In this document: one piece after another, positions 1-7,214 of the stretch
Layout of the letters: each line of letters opens with the position of its first letter
Position numbering within the stretch: position 1 is the first letter of the stretch
NCBI GenBank assembly: GCA_900550595.1
Contig: URTB01000003.1
Coordinates: forward strand, 1 to 25,161
DNA length: 25,161 nucleotides
Direction of reading: 5' to 3'
Source: an uncultured Collinsella sp.
GTDB taxonomy: Bacteria; Actinomycetota; Coriobacteriia; Coriobacteriales; Coriobacteriaceae
Notes under the pieces: generated by a model
The model's database searches: none
What the model saw: only the letters and a program-made list of their open reading frames with translations
What the model was told of the DNA's origin: nothing
Made by a program: the position numbers and the translations under genes

Positions 1-590
1 CCGGCCATGATGTTCGCGAAGATGATCAGCGACATGCCATTGCCGATACCGCGCTGGGTGATGAGCTCACCAATCCACATGATCAGCATGGCGCCCGCGG
101 TGAGCGTGCCGACGATCATGAGGTCGAAGATGATCTCGGGAGCGCCGGCGCCAGTAAAGCTGATGCCGAAGCTCTTAAAGAGGAAGAGGTAACCCACGGA
201 GTTGAGGATTGCCAGAGCCAGAGTGAGGTAACGCGAATACTGCGTAATCTTGGTCTGACCGACCTCGCCCTCGCGGGCAAGCTCATGCAGGGAAGGCACA
301 ACGGCCTGGAGCATCTGGAGGATGATCGAGCTGGTGATGTAAGGCATGATGCCCAGGGAGAACACCGAAACATAGCTCAACGCGCCACCAGAGAAAAGAT
401 TCAGGAGGGCCATAGCACCTGCGGCGACCGAATTGTTATCGGTCGAGAAAAGGCCCAGCATCCCCTGGAAGGGAATGCCGGGCACAGGAACGTGCGCACC
501 AATGCGGTACACGACGAGCATAGCTATGGTAAAAAGAATCTTTTCGCGCAATTCTTTGATGCGGAAAGCATTCTTAAGACCATTTAGCAC
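1..590 (-). CDS. secY: Preprotein translocase subunit SecY, N-terminal part (cut by window edge)
   Basis: SecY is the pore subunit of the SecYEG translocon in the cytoplasmic membrane. The 196 visible codons are the N-terminal part of a protein that is usually about 430 residues long; the rest lies beyond position 1. Seen: the start [20 protein letters not shown], the conserved [13 protein letters not shown] stretch at the first membrane segment, a plug-region stretch rich in Gly/Ser, several hydrophobic helices, and the [18 protein letters not shown] segment near the edge. The start chosen is GTG at 590-588, because it gives the family's exact N-terminus and overlaps the rplO stop codon by 7 bases, which suggests translational coupling. 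An in-window ATG at 583 is out of frame with the SecY reading frame. It is the last visible gene of the spc-type operon. Identification is certain from motif recognition. Confidence 0.96.
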   Translation of the reverse strand, partial: MLNGLKNAFRIKELREKILFTIAMLVVYRIGAHVPVPGIPFQGMLGLFSTDNNSVAAGAMALLNLFSGGALSYVSVFSLGIMPYITSSIILQMLQAVVPSLHELAREGEVGQTKITQYSRYLTLALAILNSVGYLFLFKSFGISFTGAGAPEIIFDLMIVGTLTAGAMLIMWIGELITQRGIGNGMSLIIFANIMA

Positions 591-1033
591 GGCAGCTCGA
601 CCTTTCCGCCGGCGGCCTCGATCTTGGCCTGCGCAGAAGTGCTGACCTTGTCGACCTTGACCGTGAACTTCTTGGTGAGCTCACCATTGCCGAGCACCTT
701 GACGGGCTCGAACTCGCTCTTGGTGATGCGAGCGGCCTTAAGAGCGGCACCGTCGATCACAGCGCCGTCCTCGAACTTGCGCTCGAGACGCTCAACGTTA
801 ACGGCGGTGTACTCGATACGACGGGGGTTGCGGAAGCCCGGAAGCTTGGGCAGGCGCATAGCCAGCGGAGTCTGGCCACCCTCGAAGCCGGCACCCTTGG
901 TGCCGCCAGAGCGGGAACCCTGGCCCTTCTGACCGCGGCCAGAAGTGGTGCCGTGACCCGAAGAATTGCCACGGCCGACGCGCTTGCGGTTCTTGGTGGA
1001 ACCGGGCGCGGGAGTAAGATCGTGAAGCTGCAT
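584..1033 (-). CDS. rplO: 50S ribosomal protein L15
   Basis: L15 is a late-assembling large-subunit protein that binds 23S rRNA. The 149-residue product shows the glycine/arginine-rich N-terminal tail ([20 protein letters not shown], about residues 17-36), then [20 protein letters not shown] and LPKLPGF, all hallmark L15 segments. The C-terminal globular part ends in KVELPC. Length fits the family (about 145-150). The ATG at 1033 is preceded by GGAG about 5 bases upstream. It starts 3 bases after the rpmD stop and its own stop overlaps the GTG start of secY, so it is embedded in a co-transcribed, probably coupled, operon. Nothing is unusual. Confidence 0.98.
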   Translation of the reverse strand: MQLHDLTPAPGSTKNRKRVGRGNSSGHGTTSGRGQKGQGSRSGGTKGAGFEGGQTPLAMRLPKLPGFRNPRRIEYTAVNVERLERKFEDGAVIDGAALKAARITKSEFEPVKVLGNGELTKKFTVKVDKVSTSAQAKIEAAGGKVELPC

Positions 1034-1036
1034 TTG

Positions 1037-1219
1037 CTACTCCTCTACAATCTCGACAAGGTGCTTGACCTTGAAGATCATGCCGCGGACGGACTCGTTG
1101 TCAGCAATCTCGCGAACCTCGCGGATCCTGTGGAGACCGAGGGCACGGACAGTACGGACCTGGTCCTGCTTGCAACCATTGGTGCTGCGGACCTGCTTGA
1201 TCTTGATGGTGTCAGCCAT
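1037..1219 (-). CDS. rpmD: 50S ribosomal protein L30
   Basis: L30 is a small (60-residue) bacterial large-subunit protein. Seen: the N-terminal strand IKIKQVRSTNGCKQDQ, then the helix VRTVRALGLHRIREVREI and the terminal VRGMIFKVKHLVEIVEE, matching the standard bacterial short form. The ATG at 1219 lies 2 bases downstream of the rpsE stop codon, and its ribosome binding site (AAGGAGAAC) lies within the last codons of rpsE. This packing implies obligate co-translation with rpsE. The order rpsE-rpmD-rplO is conserved in spc operons. Confidence 0.97.
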   Translation of the reverse strand: MADTIKIKQVRSTNGCKQDQVRTVRALGLHRIREVREIADNESVRGMIFKVKHLVEIVEE

Positions 1220-1221
1220 GC

Positions 1222-1746
1222 TTAGTTCTCCTTACCGACGAACATCTCAGAGACCGTCAGGCCACGGCGAGCCGCGACGTCCTCAGGGCTGGAGAGCTCC
1301 TTGAGGCCCTCGACGGCAGCCTTGATGATGTTGAGGCCGTTGTCGGTACCGAGGGACTTGGACAGGACGTTCTTGATGCCAGCAAGCTCGAAGAGGGGAC
1401 GCACAGCGCCGCCGGCGATAACGCCGGTACCCTCGACAGCGGGCTTGATGATGATGCGGCCGGCACCAAAGTGGCCGAGAACCTCGTGCGGGATGGTGCC
1501 CTGCTCGGTCACCGGCACGTGGAACATGTTCTTCTTGGCATCGAGAGACGCCTTGGAGATGGCCATGGGCACCTCAGCGGACTTGCCCATGCCAACGCCG
1601 ACGTTGCCCTTGCCGTCGCCAACGACGACGAGAGCGACGAGGCTCATGCGACGACCACCCTTGACGGTCTTCGACACGCGGTTGATGTAAACGACGCGCT
1701 CCTCGAACTCGGAGGCCTCGCGCTGCTGCTTCTGATTACGAGCCAT
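1222..1746 (-). CDS. rpsE: 30S ribosomal protein S5
   Basis: S5 sits on the small-subunit solvent face, helps decoding accuracy and lines the mRNA entry channel. The 174-residue product has the N-terminal double-stranded-RNA-binding-like domain ([20 protein letters not shown] followed by [20 protein letters not shown]) and the C-terminal domain with [10 protein letters not shown] and [20 protein letters not shown]. The loop [11 protein letters not shown] is the region where spectinomycin-resistance changes arise in E. coli S5; here it looks wild type. The start at 1746 is 14 bases after the rplR stop, with AGGAGG upstream. Ordinary member of the operon. Confidence 0.98.
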   Translation of the reverse strand: MARNQKQQREASEFEERVVYINRVSKTVKGGRRMSLVALVVVGDGKGNVGVGMGKSAEVPMAISKASLDAKKNMFHVPVTEQGTIPHEVLGHFGAGRIIIKPAVEGTGVIAGGAVRPLFELAGIKNVLSKSLGTDNGLNIIKAAVEGLKELSSPEDVAARRGLTVSEMFVGKEN

Positions 1747-1760
1747 GTGCTACATACCTC

Positions 1761-2129
1761 CTAGAACTCGAGACCGGCGGCACGAGCACCGTCGGCGAGG
1801 GCCTTGACGCGGCCATGGTAGATACGGCCACCACGATCGAAAGCGACCTTGGTGATGCCGGCCTCGATGGCGCGCTTGCCAACGAGCTGACCGACCTTCT
1901 CCGCAGCCTCCTTGTTCGAGGTGTGGGTGCCCTTGAACTCGGCCTCGAGGGTCGAGGCAGAGACGAGCGTCAGGCTGGAGCCCTTGCTGTCGTCGATGAT
2001 CTGGGCATAGATGTTGGCGTTAGTACGGGTCACGCGAAGACGCGGACGCTCGGCGGTACCCGAGACCTTGCCGCGAACACGACGCTGACGACGCTTGAGG
2101 CCTTCCAGCTTCGCCTTATGCTTGTTCAT
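1761..2129 (-). CDS. rplR: 50S ribosomal protein L18
   Basis: L18 binds 5S rRNA together with L5 and anchors it to the large subunit. The 122-residue product starts [24 protein letters not shown], then [20 protein letters not shown], and ends with [22 protein letters not shown] before AAGLEF, the canonical L18 C-terminus. Length is normal. ATG at 2129 with TAGGAG upstream. The 75-base gap to rplF upstream holds a compact hairpin described separately, the largest gap inside the rplF-secY part of this operon. Confidence 0.98.
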   Translation of the reverse strand: MNKHKAKLEGLKRRQRRVRGKVSGTAERPRLRVTRTNANIYAQIIDDSKGSSLTLVSASTLEAEFKGTHTSNKEAAEKVGQLVGKRAIEAGITKVAFDRGGRIYHGRVKALADGARAAGLEF

Positions 2130-2157
2130 ACGTAAACTCCTAAAAAGGTTGATCTTG

Positions 2158-2179
2158 CCAGCACCTAACGGGGTGCTGG
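2158..2179 (-). other. Hairpin in the rplF-rplR gap (possible attenuator or processing site)
   Basis: A perfect 8-bp stem (CCAGCACC/GGTGCTGG) with a 6-base loop lies between the rplF stop and the rplR start. On the transcribed strand the hairpin is followed about 10 bases later by a short run of T (CTTTTT) just before the rplR ribosome binding site. The run is too distant for a textbook intrinsic terminator, so the element may be an mRNA processing or stability element. Function is inferred only. Confidence 0.4.
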
Positions 2180-2204
2180 TCTTATGCGAGTGAGTCGGTT
2201 ACGA

Positions 2205-2741
2205 CTACTTGGCGGCCTTACCCAGCTTGCGGCGGATGTGCTCGCCAACATAGTGGATACCCTTGCCCTTGTAAGGCTCGGGAGGACGATGGCCGCGGAT
2301 CTCAGCGGCGATCTGACCGACCTGCTGCTTGTTGATACCCTTGACGTTCACGTGGGTGTTGTCGGGAACCTCGAAGGTGATGCCCTCGGGAGCCTCGACG
2401 ATCACGGGGTGCGAGAAGCCCAGGGAGAACTCGAGGTTCTTGCCCTTCTGCTGCACGCGGTAACCGACGCCGGCGAGCTCGAGCTTCTTCTCGAAGCCCT
2501 CGGAAACGCCAACAACCATGTTGTGGATGAGGGCGCGGGTGAGGCCGTGGCGGGCACGGGTCTCACGCTCGTCGTCGGGACGGGAAACGGTGAGGACGTT
2601 GTCCTCGACGTTGATAGCGAGCTTCTCAAAGACATCGAGCTCGAGCTGGCCCTTGGGGCCCTTGACGACAACGTTGTTGCCGTTGACTGCCACTTCGACT
2701 CCGGCGGGAATCTGGACAGGCTTATTACCGATACGAGACAC
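2205..2741 (-). CDS. rplF: 50S ribosomal protein L6
   Basis: L6 lies near the sarcin-ricin loop and the factor-binding region of the large subunit. The 178-residue product shows [17 protein letters not shown] at the start, [12 protein letters not shown], and the C-terminal signature [20 protein letters not shown] with RRKLGKAAK at the end, all typical. Two L6 repeats span the chain. It starts 33 bases after the rpsH stop, with GAAAGGAGAT upstream of the ATG. Length is normal. Confidence 0.98.
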   Translation of the reverse strand: MSRIGNKPVQIPAGVEVAVNGNNVVVKGPKGQLELDVFEKLAINVEDNVLTVSRPDDERETRARHGLTRALIHNMVVGVSEGFEKKLELAGVGYRVQQKGKNLEFSLGFSHPVIVEAPEGITFEVPDNTHVNVKGINKQQVGQIAAEIRGHRPPEPYKGKGIHYVGEHIRRKLGKAAK

Positions 2742-2774
2742 GGTGATCTCCTTTCCTTCTACCTACCGAGCGAA

Positions 2775-3173
2775 TTACCAGACGTAAGCGATGATCTCGC
2801 CGCCGACGTTGTGCTTGCGAGCATCGCGGTCGGTCATGACGCCATGGCTGGTGGAAATAATGGCGGTACCAAGGCCACCGCGGACGCGGGGCATGTCGGC
2901 AACGCCGGTGTACTTACGCAGGCCCGGCTTGGAAATGCGGCGGATGCCGTTGATGACCTTAGCCTTCTTGGGACCATACTTAAGCGTGATGTGCAGAGTC
3001 TTCTGGGGAACGGTGTCCTCGACATCGTAGCCCTCGATGTAGCCCTCCTCGTGCAGAACACGAGCGATCTCGACGAGCTTCTTGCTGCTCGGCATGGAGA
3101 CCGTGGCCTTGTTCACAGAGTTAGCGTTACGGATGCGCGTAAGCATATCTGCGATCGGGTCTGTAAGGTTCAT
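2775..3173 (-). CDS. rpsH: 30S ribosomal protein S8
   Basis: S8 binds helix 21 of 16S rRNA and in E. coli is the translational repressor of the spc operon. The 132-residue product starts [20 protein letters not shown] and contains [20 protein letters not shown]. It ends with [20 protein letters not shown] and then [21 protein letters not shown], which is the normal C-terminal RNA-binding signature. ATG at 3173 with GAAGGAGAAT upstream. It is separated from rpsN by about 120 bases, longer than the other spacings. Confidence 0.98.
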   Translation of the reverse strand: MNLTDPIADMLTRIRNANSVNKATVSMPSSKKLVEIARVLHEEGYIEGYDVEDTVPQKTLHITLKYGPKKAKVINGIRRISKPGLRKYTGVADMPRVRGGLGTAIISTSHGVMTDRDARKHNVGGEIIAYVW

Positions 3174-3300
3174 ACAGATTCTCCTTCGTTCTTGATGAAC
3201 ACGTGCTCTTGGTTCTTCGCCGCCCTTAACGGCAAAGCCTAACTAGCGCGTTTTCCCTGTTCCAAACGGATGCTTGAAACGCTGGTAGTGACTTACCAGC
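3174..3300 (-). other. rpsN-rpsH intergenic segment with small hairpins
   Basis: This spacer between rpsN and rpsH carries a 7-bp hairpin (GCTGGTA at 3281-3287 and TACCAGC at 3294-3300) spanning the rpsN stop codon, and a weaker GCCG/CGGC hairpin near 3224-3237. No open frame is credible here. The hairpins may modulate readthrough or mRNA stability. Evidence is limited to base pairing. Confidence 0.3.
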
Positions 3301-3478
3301 TGGCCTTCTTAACGCCGGGAAGCTCGCCCTTGAGTGCAAGCTCGCGGAAGCAGACACGGCACAGGCCGAACTTGCGGTACACAGAGTGCGGACGGCCGCA
3401 GCGCTGGCAGCGCGTGTACTCACGAGTAGAGAACTTCTGCTTGCGATTGCACTTGACGATCATCGATGTCTTAGCCAC
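3293..3478 (-). CDS. rpsN: 30S ribosomal protein S14, zinc-binding type Z
   Basis: Small-subunit head protein S14 in its short zinc-binding form (61 residues). The four zinc ligands are visible as CQRC (Cys24, Cys27) and CRVC (Cys40, Cys43), flanking the [11 protein letters not shown] segment. The start [16 protein letters not shown] is typical. The zinc form (rather than the roughly 100-residue zinc-free form) is usual in Gram-positive spc operons. ATG at 3478 has AGGAGGATATAAG upstream. The gene follows rplE after a 79-base gap that contains a stem-loop. Confidence 0.98.
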   Translation of the reverse strand: MAKTSMIVKCNRKQKFSTREYTRCQRCGRPHSVYRKFGLCRVCFRELALKGELPGVKKASW

Positions 3479-3512
3479 TTATATCCTCCTCACATAGAGT
3501 ATTGTTCGCCCC

Positions 3513-3542
3513 AAGCGCCGCCCCCTTGTGGGAACGGCGCTT
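3513..3542 (-). other. Stem-loop in the rplE-rpsN gap
   Basis: An 8-bp perfect stem (AAGCGCCG at 3513-3520 and CGGCGCTT at 3535-3542) encloses a 14-base loop with an additional CCC/GGG pairing. It lies between the rplE stop and the rpsN ribosome binding site. No T tract follows on the transcribed strand. It could be a processing or stability element of the polycistronic mRNA. Confidence 0.4.
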
Positions 3543-3557
3543 ATAGGGCAGGTGAAC

Positions 3558-4115
3558 CTATTTCTTGAACGGGAAACCGAAGGCGTCCAGAAGGGCCTTG
3601 GCCTCCTCATCGGTGTTGGCGGTGGTCACGAAAGTGATGTCCATACCGCGCTGGTGATCGACGGAGTCGAAGTCGATCTCGGGGAAGATGAGCTGCTCGG
3701 TGACGCCCATGGAGAAGTTACCACGGCCGTCGAAGCTCTTGGCGGAGATACCGCGGAAGTCGCGGATACGGGGGATCGCGACGGAGGTCAGACGATCGAA
3801 GAACTCCCACATACGGTCGCCACGCAGGGTAACCTTGCAGCCGATCGGCATACCAGCGCGCAGGCGGAAGGTAGCGATGGACTTGCGGGCACGGGTGATC
3901 ATCGGCTGCTGGCCGGTGATGGCGCGCAGGTCGCGCACGGCACCGTCGATGGCCTTGGAATCGGTAGCGGCCTCGCCGACACCCATGTTCACGACGATCT
4001 TCTCAAACTTGGGAATCATCATGACGTTCTCGTACTGGAACTTTTCCTGAAGCTGGTGCTTGACCTCGTTGTTGTACTTGGTCTTCAGACGCGGCACATA
4101 CTTCTCTTCTGCCAT
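3558..4115 (-). CDS. rplE: 50S ribosomal protein L5
   Basis: L5 binds 5S rRNA and contacts the P-site tRNA and the small-subunit head at the central protuberance. The 185-residue product starts [20 protein letters not shown]. It contains [19 protein letters not shown], the L5 signature, then [19 protein letters not shown] and [20 protein letters not shown]. It ends with [20 protein letters not shown] and [10 protein letters not shown]. Length is slightly above the usual 179. ATG at 4115 has GAAGGAG 6 bases upstream. In most bacteria rplX directly precedes it; here the upstream DNA is non-coding and contains a promoter, so rplE is the first gene of its transcript. Confidence 0.98.
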   Translation of the reverse strand: MAEEKYVPRLKTKYNNEVKHQLQEKFQYENVMMIPKFEKIVVNMGVGEAATDSKAIDGAVRDLRAITGQQPMITRARKSIATFRLRAGMPIGCKVTLRGDRMWEFFDRLTSVAIPRIRDFRGISAKSFDGRGNFSMGVTEQLIFPEIDFDSVDHQRGMDITFVTTANTDEEAKALLDAFGFPFKK

Positions 4116-4246
4116 TGTTCACTCCTTCTTGGGGTTTTAAGCACGGGGCGTGGCCACGGTGGGTTGTCCTCGTGCCTCCTGGCTGCATCCGCGCCGCTCA
4201 TGGCATTTCGCGGTTTGGACTCGACGCAGCAGGAGCCGACAAAACA
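4116..4246 (-). promoter_or_regulatory. Structured 5' leader of rplE
   Basis: About 130 bases lie between the predicted start of transcription (near 4246) and the rplE ATG. No reading frame here matches L24 or another ribosomal protein. The segment folds into a long stem: positions 4223-4235 pair with 4176-4189, giving 13 base pairs (one G-U) with a single bulged base. The 33-base loop contains an inner CCGC/GCGG stem (4194-4197 with 4210-4213). Ribosomal protein operons commonly have such leaders bound by one of their own products. That this one is an autoregulatory leader is inference. Confidence 0.5.
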
Positions 4247-4252
4247 ATCGGT

Positions 4253-4281
4253 ACTATACGCGCATCGGGAGCGTATTTCCA
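4253..4281 (-). promoter_or_regulatory. Predicted sigma70-type promoter of the rplE-secY transcript
   Basis: On the minus strand a TATAGT -10 box (4258-4253) matches the consensus at 5 of 6 positions. A TGGAAA -35 box (4281-4276) matches at 4 of 6, and the spacing is exactly 17 bases. It points at rplE and sits just downstream of the inverted repeats, as expected if rplE heads its own transcription unit. Confidence 0.55.
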
Positions 4282-4324
4282 GAAAAACCTCGTCTGCCTG
4301 CACAACTCCACAACTCCCCCGCAC

Positions 4325-4417
4325 ATATTGATCCCTTGGGGACGGAGGAAAACGGATCACTTGGGTCACCTGACCCTCCGAGCGATCCGTTTTCCTCCGT
4401 CCCCTAGGGATCAATAT
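4325..4417. repeat. Long inverted repeat A (34-bp arms)
   Basis: Arms 4325-4358 and 4384-4417 are reverse complements with a single mismatch, enclosing 25 bases that contain a further perfect hairpin (GGGTCA CC TGACCC, 4363-4376). The whole element is almost one continuous cruciform. It has no ORF of its own and no T tract, so it is not a typical terminator. Its arm begins with ATATTGATCCC and contains GGGGACGGAGGAAAACGG. The form resembles intergenic palindromic repeats (REP/MITE-like) of some Coriobacteriia; this assignment is from memory and not verified. Confidence 0.75.
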
Positions 4418-4420
4418 GGC

Positions 4421-4487
4421 AGTTGCGGTGAAATAGGGACTGTTTGACGGCTTAACTGGCTTAAACAGTCCGTATTTCACCGCAACT
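4421..4487. repeat. Long inverted repeat B (25-bp arms)
   Basis: Arms 4421-4445 and 4463-4487 are reverse complements with one mismatch (starting AGTTGCGGTGAAATA), enclosing a 17-base loop that itself contains TTAA ctggc TTAA. It lies only 3 bases from repeat A and 17 bases past the stop of the XdhC gene, so it may also act as a transcript end for that gene even though no T run follows. The sequence differs from repeat A, so these are two distinct elements placed side by side. Confidence 0.75.
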
Positions 4488-4504
4488 TATTGATGGGGAT
4501 GCGA

Positions 4505-5548
4505 TTAGCGCTTGCGGGGGACGAGCTTGGTGCGGCGCAGGTGAATCATCTCGGCGGCGATGGAGATGGCGATCTCCTCGGGATCCTCTGCCTCGATGGC
4601 AACGCCGATCGGCAGGTGCAGCCCGTCGATCTGTTCCTGCGTAAAGCCCTCCTGCTCCAGGCGGGCGCGCACAAAGGCCGTCTTGCGACGCGAGCCCAGG
4701 CAACCCAGATAGGCTGGCTTGGCGCGCATGGCCTGAATCACCACATCGATATCGGACTTATGACCCGCCGTGGCCACGACCACTAAGTCGCGCGGGCCGA
4801 TGGGGCACAGCTCGTCAAGGTTCTTGTAGTCGACCAGTCGACGGTCGTAGACTCCGGGCACCCATTCGGGCGTCAGCGTTCCAGGACGGTCATCACACGC
4901 CACGACGGCAAAGCCCGCCGCCGTCAGCACACGCGCCGTCGCGGCGCCCACGTGTCCGCAGCCAAAGATGTAGGTCAGGCCCTCGGGGCAGAGCGTCTCG
5001 ATGTGCGCGGGAGGAATCTCGGAGGCGACGTTGGTGTGGGTGACCTTGCTCCCCTCCTCCACCAGCGAAAGCTCGGGGCAGCCCACAATGGTGCGGCGCG
5101 ACTCCTCGCCATGGTATTCGGCAACGTCGCTTTCGAGCGCGCTTGCGATAAACGGCTCAAAGCCGATGACGAAGTCGCCGATGCGTCGATACGCCAGTAC
5201 ATCGGCAATCTCCTGGAACAACGGCGCCTTGGTCGCATCCAGGTGCAGATAGCACAGGCAAATGGCTCCGCCGCAGATCATGCCGGTATCGGAGTTCTCG
5301 CCGCCCATGGTGTAGCGGACCAGACGCGACTGTCCCGCGGCCAGCAGCTCGCGCGCCTCGTTCAGCGCAAAGAGCTCAATCTTGCCGCCGCCGATGGTAC
5401 CCGCTTGGCTACCGTCGGCAAAGACGGCCATCCAGGCGCCCACGCCGCGCGGCGACGACCCCGCCGTGCCGGCCACGACCACGAGCTCACACGTCTTACC
5501 AGCCTTCAGAGCGCCAAGCGCAGCATTCACCACATCGAGCTTTTCCAT
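4505..5548 (-). CDS. XdhC/CoxI-family molybdenum hydroxylase maturation protein
   Basis: XdhC-family proteins bind molybdenum cofactor and help sulfurate or insert it into molybdenum hydroxylases such as xanthine dehydrogenase. The 347-residue product shows the N-terminal XdhC/CoxI domain (GTAGSSPRGVG at 27-37, GTIGGGKIE at 50-58, ICGG near 91-94). A C-terminal Rossmann domain follows, with YIFGCGHVGAATARVL from about residue 193, DDRPGTLTPE, a VVVATAGHKSDIDV stretch and YLGCLGSRRK. The start MEKLDVVNAALGAL follows a GGAAGCG site. Nine bases upstream lies the yqeB stop, so the two genes are an operon. The neighbours place it in the selenium-dependent branch of this family. The hydroxylase it serves is not in the window. 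Confidence 0.92.
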   Translation of the reverse strand: MEKLDVVNAALGALKAGKTCELVVVAGTAGSSPRGVGAWMAVFADGSQAGTIGGGKIELFALNEARELLAAGQSRLVRYTMGGENSDTGMICGGAICLCYLHLDATKAPLFQEIADVLAYRRIGDFVIGFEPFIASALESDVAEYHGEESRRTIVGCPELSLVEEGSKVTHTNVASEIPPAHIETLCPEGLTYIFGCGHVGAATARVLTAAGFAVVACDDRPGTLTPEWVPGVYDRRLVDYKNLDELCPIGPRDLVVVATAGHKSDIDVVIQAMRAKPAYLGCLGSRRKTAFVRARLEQEGFTQEQIDGLHLPIGVAIEAEDPEEIAISIAAEMIHLRRTKLVPRKR

Positions 5549-5557
5549 CGTCGCTTC

Positions 5558-6352
5558 CTATCCCCTAAAAACGTCGGTGAGCATGGCGAGCGCCTCGAGC
5601 ACGCCGCCGCCGACCGATGTCGCCTTGTCCGAAATATAGTTGATGTAGCTGGCGTCACCGCGCGGGTCGACATCGGCGCACTTAAAGCCCTCGGCGACCT
5701 GGACGCCATCTGCCAAAAGGCCGCGCAAGCAGCCGTCAATCGTCGTGAACATGGGCGTATCGCCCGCATACCCAACGCACTCGCCGGCACTCACGATGTC
5801 GCCGATCGCATGGTCGGACCTAAACACGCCGGCGGCAGGGCTGTGGATAACACGCTCCTCGCCGTATCCGGCGATGATACCCGGCACGCCCGTATTGGGC
5901 TGGGGTGAGCCCTGGGTAATCACGCGGCCGAGGAAATGACCGCGCATAGTCTCGACCACGGCATCGCAATCGACCGGTGCGGTAAAGCCCGGCCCTACCG
6001 CGATGACGGCAGGCGCCATATCGCGCGTGGTGCCCAAGTTGCGCTTGGCCAGAATCGCGTCGACCACGGCCGCGGGCTTAAGCTCGCCGAGCATCTGTGC
6101 CTGGGGGTCCACCACCACGGCGACATCCCCCGCCTCGGTAATCTCAAGCGCCTCGGCCGGCGTCTGTGCCAAGCGGGCGCGAATGCCCTCGACCTCAACC
6201 TCGCCCAAGCGAATGGCCTCGCAAAAACTGATCGTGCGACGGATGCACGTGGGGACCGCGATATCGGCCATGACGACCGACACGCCGGCGCGCACCAGAC
6301 GAGCAGCCACACCCGTGGCGATATCGCCGGCGCCGCGAACATAAACGAGCAT
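5558..6352 (-). CDS. yqeB: Selenium-dependent molybdenum hydroxylase maturation protein YqeB (EF2563 family)
   Basis: The YqeB/EF2563 family co-occurs with selenium-dependent molybdenum hydroxylases and is thought to act in formation or insertion of the labile selenium cofactor; the exact reaction is not settled. The 264-residue product begins with a nucleotide-binding-like MLVYVRGAGDIATGVAARL. It then has VVMADIAVPTCIRRT, ALEITEAGDVAVVVDPQ, AVIAVGPGFTAPVDCDAVVE, and the conserved ITQGSPQPNTGVPGII and HSPAAGVFRSDHAIGDIV stretches. Length fits the family (about 260-270). It is the first gene of a minus-strand pair with xdhC and divergent from yqeC; the 101-bp gap includes a perfect TATAAT on the minus strand (6440-6435). 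Confidence 0.9.
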   Translation of the reverse strand: MLVYVRGAGDIATGVAARLVRAGVSVVMADIAVPTCIRRTISFCEAIRLGEVEVEGIRARLAQTPAEALEITEAGDVAVVVDPQAQMLGELKPAAVVDAILAKRNLGTTRDMAPAVIAVGPGFTAPVDCDAVVETMRGHFLGRVITQGSPQPNTGVPGIIAGYGEERVIHSPAAGVFRSDHAIGDIVSAGECVGYAGDTPMFTTIDGCLRGLLADGVQVAEGFKCADVDPRGDASYINYISDKATSVGGGVLEALAMLTDVFRG

Positions 6353-6453
6353 TCCCGGGGCACCTCCCTGTGCTACGGTTTATCAGAGCAAAAGCGGTTC
6401 TGCCGCTACGCTAATGATTATTTCTTATCACAGCATTATACGGCGGTGAACAG
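6353..6453. promoter_or_regulatory. Divergent yqeB/yqeC promoter region
   Basis: The 101-bp AT-richer gap between the divergent yqeB and yqeC genes contains a perfect TATAAT on the minus strand (6440-6435) that could drive yqeB-xdhC. No convincing -35 box sits 17 bases away. For yqeC the plus strand shows TTATAC at about 6436-6441, almost on top of the minus-strand box and very near the start codon. A shared control point is plausible. Confidence 0.35.
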
Positions 6454-7188
6454 ATGGAAACGATTAACGGGGGCCTTGCCTCGGCGCTCAAGATCGAGCC
6501 GGGCATTACCGCAATTATCGGCAGCGGTGGCAAGTCGACCCTGCTAAAGACGCTCGGCCTTGAGCTTATGCGCGCCGGCGGCCGCGTGCTCCTCTGCACC
6601 ACCACGCATATGTTTCCCGTCGCCGGCGTGCCATGGGACGGGTCGAACCGTCGCCTGGACGCCGCGCCCTGGAAGCCAGGTGCCTTACACGCCCCAGGCT
6701 GCACCTGCGAGGCCTGCTCGGGGCTTGTGCGGGGAAGCATCTGCCAAGCTGGTGTCTTGGACCCCGAGACGGGCAAGCTCTCCTCCCCTGCCGAGGCGCT
6801 CGACCAGCTGGCGCAGCGCTTTGACTACGTCCTGGCCGAGGCAGACGGCAGCAAGCGGCTCCCGCTCAAGGCCCACGCCGCCTGGGAGCCGGTAATTCCC
6901 TCTGGCACAGCCGACATCGCCTGGATCGTCGGCGCTTCGGGGCTCGGCAAGCCCATCAACGAAGCCGTCCACCGTCCCGAGCTCTTTTGCGAGCGCTGCG
7001 GCTGCGAGCTCACCGACATCGCCGCGCCCGAGCGCGTCGCCCAGGTGCTCAATGCCGAGATGCAAGAGCTTAGGCTCGACGCCTCGCGCGTCATGCTTAA
7101 CCAAGTCGACACGCTTGCCGACCCAACGATGGCCGACCGCTTCGAGGCAGCTCTCGGCCGCCCCATCGTCGCCAGCAGCCTCAAGTAG
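6454..7188 (+). CDS. yqeC: Selenium cofactor biosynthesis protein YqeC
   Basis: YqeC accompanies YqeB, SelD and selenium-dependent molybdenum hydroxylases and is predicted to act in selenium cofactor synthesis. The 244-residue product has a P-loop-like IIGSGGKSTLLKTL (21-34), then RVLLCTTTHMF and DYVLAEADGSKRLPLKAHA, typical of the family, with PEAPTIVW-type sequence replaced by GTADIAWIVGASGLGKPINE. Two cysteine clusters stand out: GCTCEAC (Cys83, 85, 88) and FCERCGCE further on, which are not a feature I associate with every YqeC and might hold a metal. It runs opposite to yqeB and convergent with the nucleotidyltransferase gene. The start is set by homology; the ribosome binding site GGCGGTG is modest. 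Confidence 0.88.
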   Translation: METINGGLASALKIEPGITAIIGSGGKSTLLKTLGLELMRAGGRVLLCTTTHMFPVAGVPWDGSNRRLDAAPWKPGALHAPGCTCEACSGLVRGSICQAGVLDPETGKLSSPAEALDQLAQRFDYVLAEADGSKRLPLKAHAAWEPVIPSGTADIAWIVGASGLGKPINEAVHRPELFCERCGCELTDIAAPERVAQVLNAEMQELRLDASRVMLNQVDTLADPTMADRFEAALGRPIVASSLK

Positions 7189-7190
7189 CC

Positions 7191-7212
7191 GGCGCTACCC
7201 TGGCGCCCTTTC
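7191..7212. terminator. Small GC-rich hairpin between convergent genes
   Basis: GGCGC (7191-7195) and GCGCC (7203-7207) enclose a 7-base loop and are followed on the plus strand by CTTTCT. It lies in the 26-bp gap between the convergent yqeC and nucleotidyltransferase genes, a natural place for a shared transcript end. The stem is short and the T tract weak. Confidence 0.35.
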
Positions 7213-7214
7213 TG

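Noticed and set aside
2184..3242. Long plus-strand open frame opposite rplF and rpsH
   Set aside because: It is antisense to two certain ribosomal protein genes, its composition (Leu/Asp/Gly-rich) mirrors their codon use, and it has no recognisable domain.
4116..4330. Remnant of rplX (L24) upstream of rplE
   Set aside because: All three minus-strand frames were read; none shows L24 motifs and all are broken by stops or low-complexity text.
3528..4331. 267-codon plus-strand open frame opposite rplE
   Set aside because: Covers rplE antisense and continues into the leader; no domain.
4325..4487. Ordinary rho-independent terminators
   Set aside because: Arms are far longer than needed, and no T tract follows either hairpin on either strand; a role in ending the xdhC transcript is possible but not shown.
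4952..5908. 318-codon plus-strand open frame opposite xdhC and yqeB
   Set aside because: Spans two well-recognised minus-strand genes and their junction; not protein-like.
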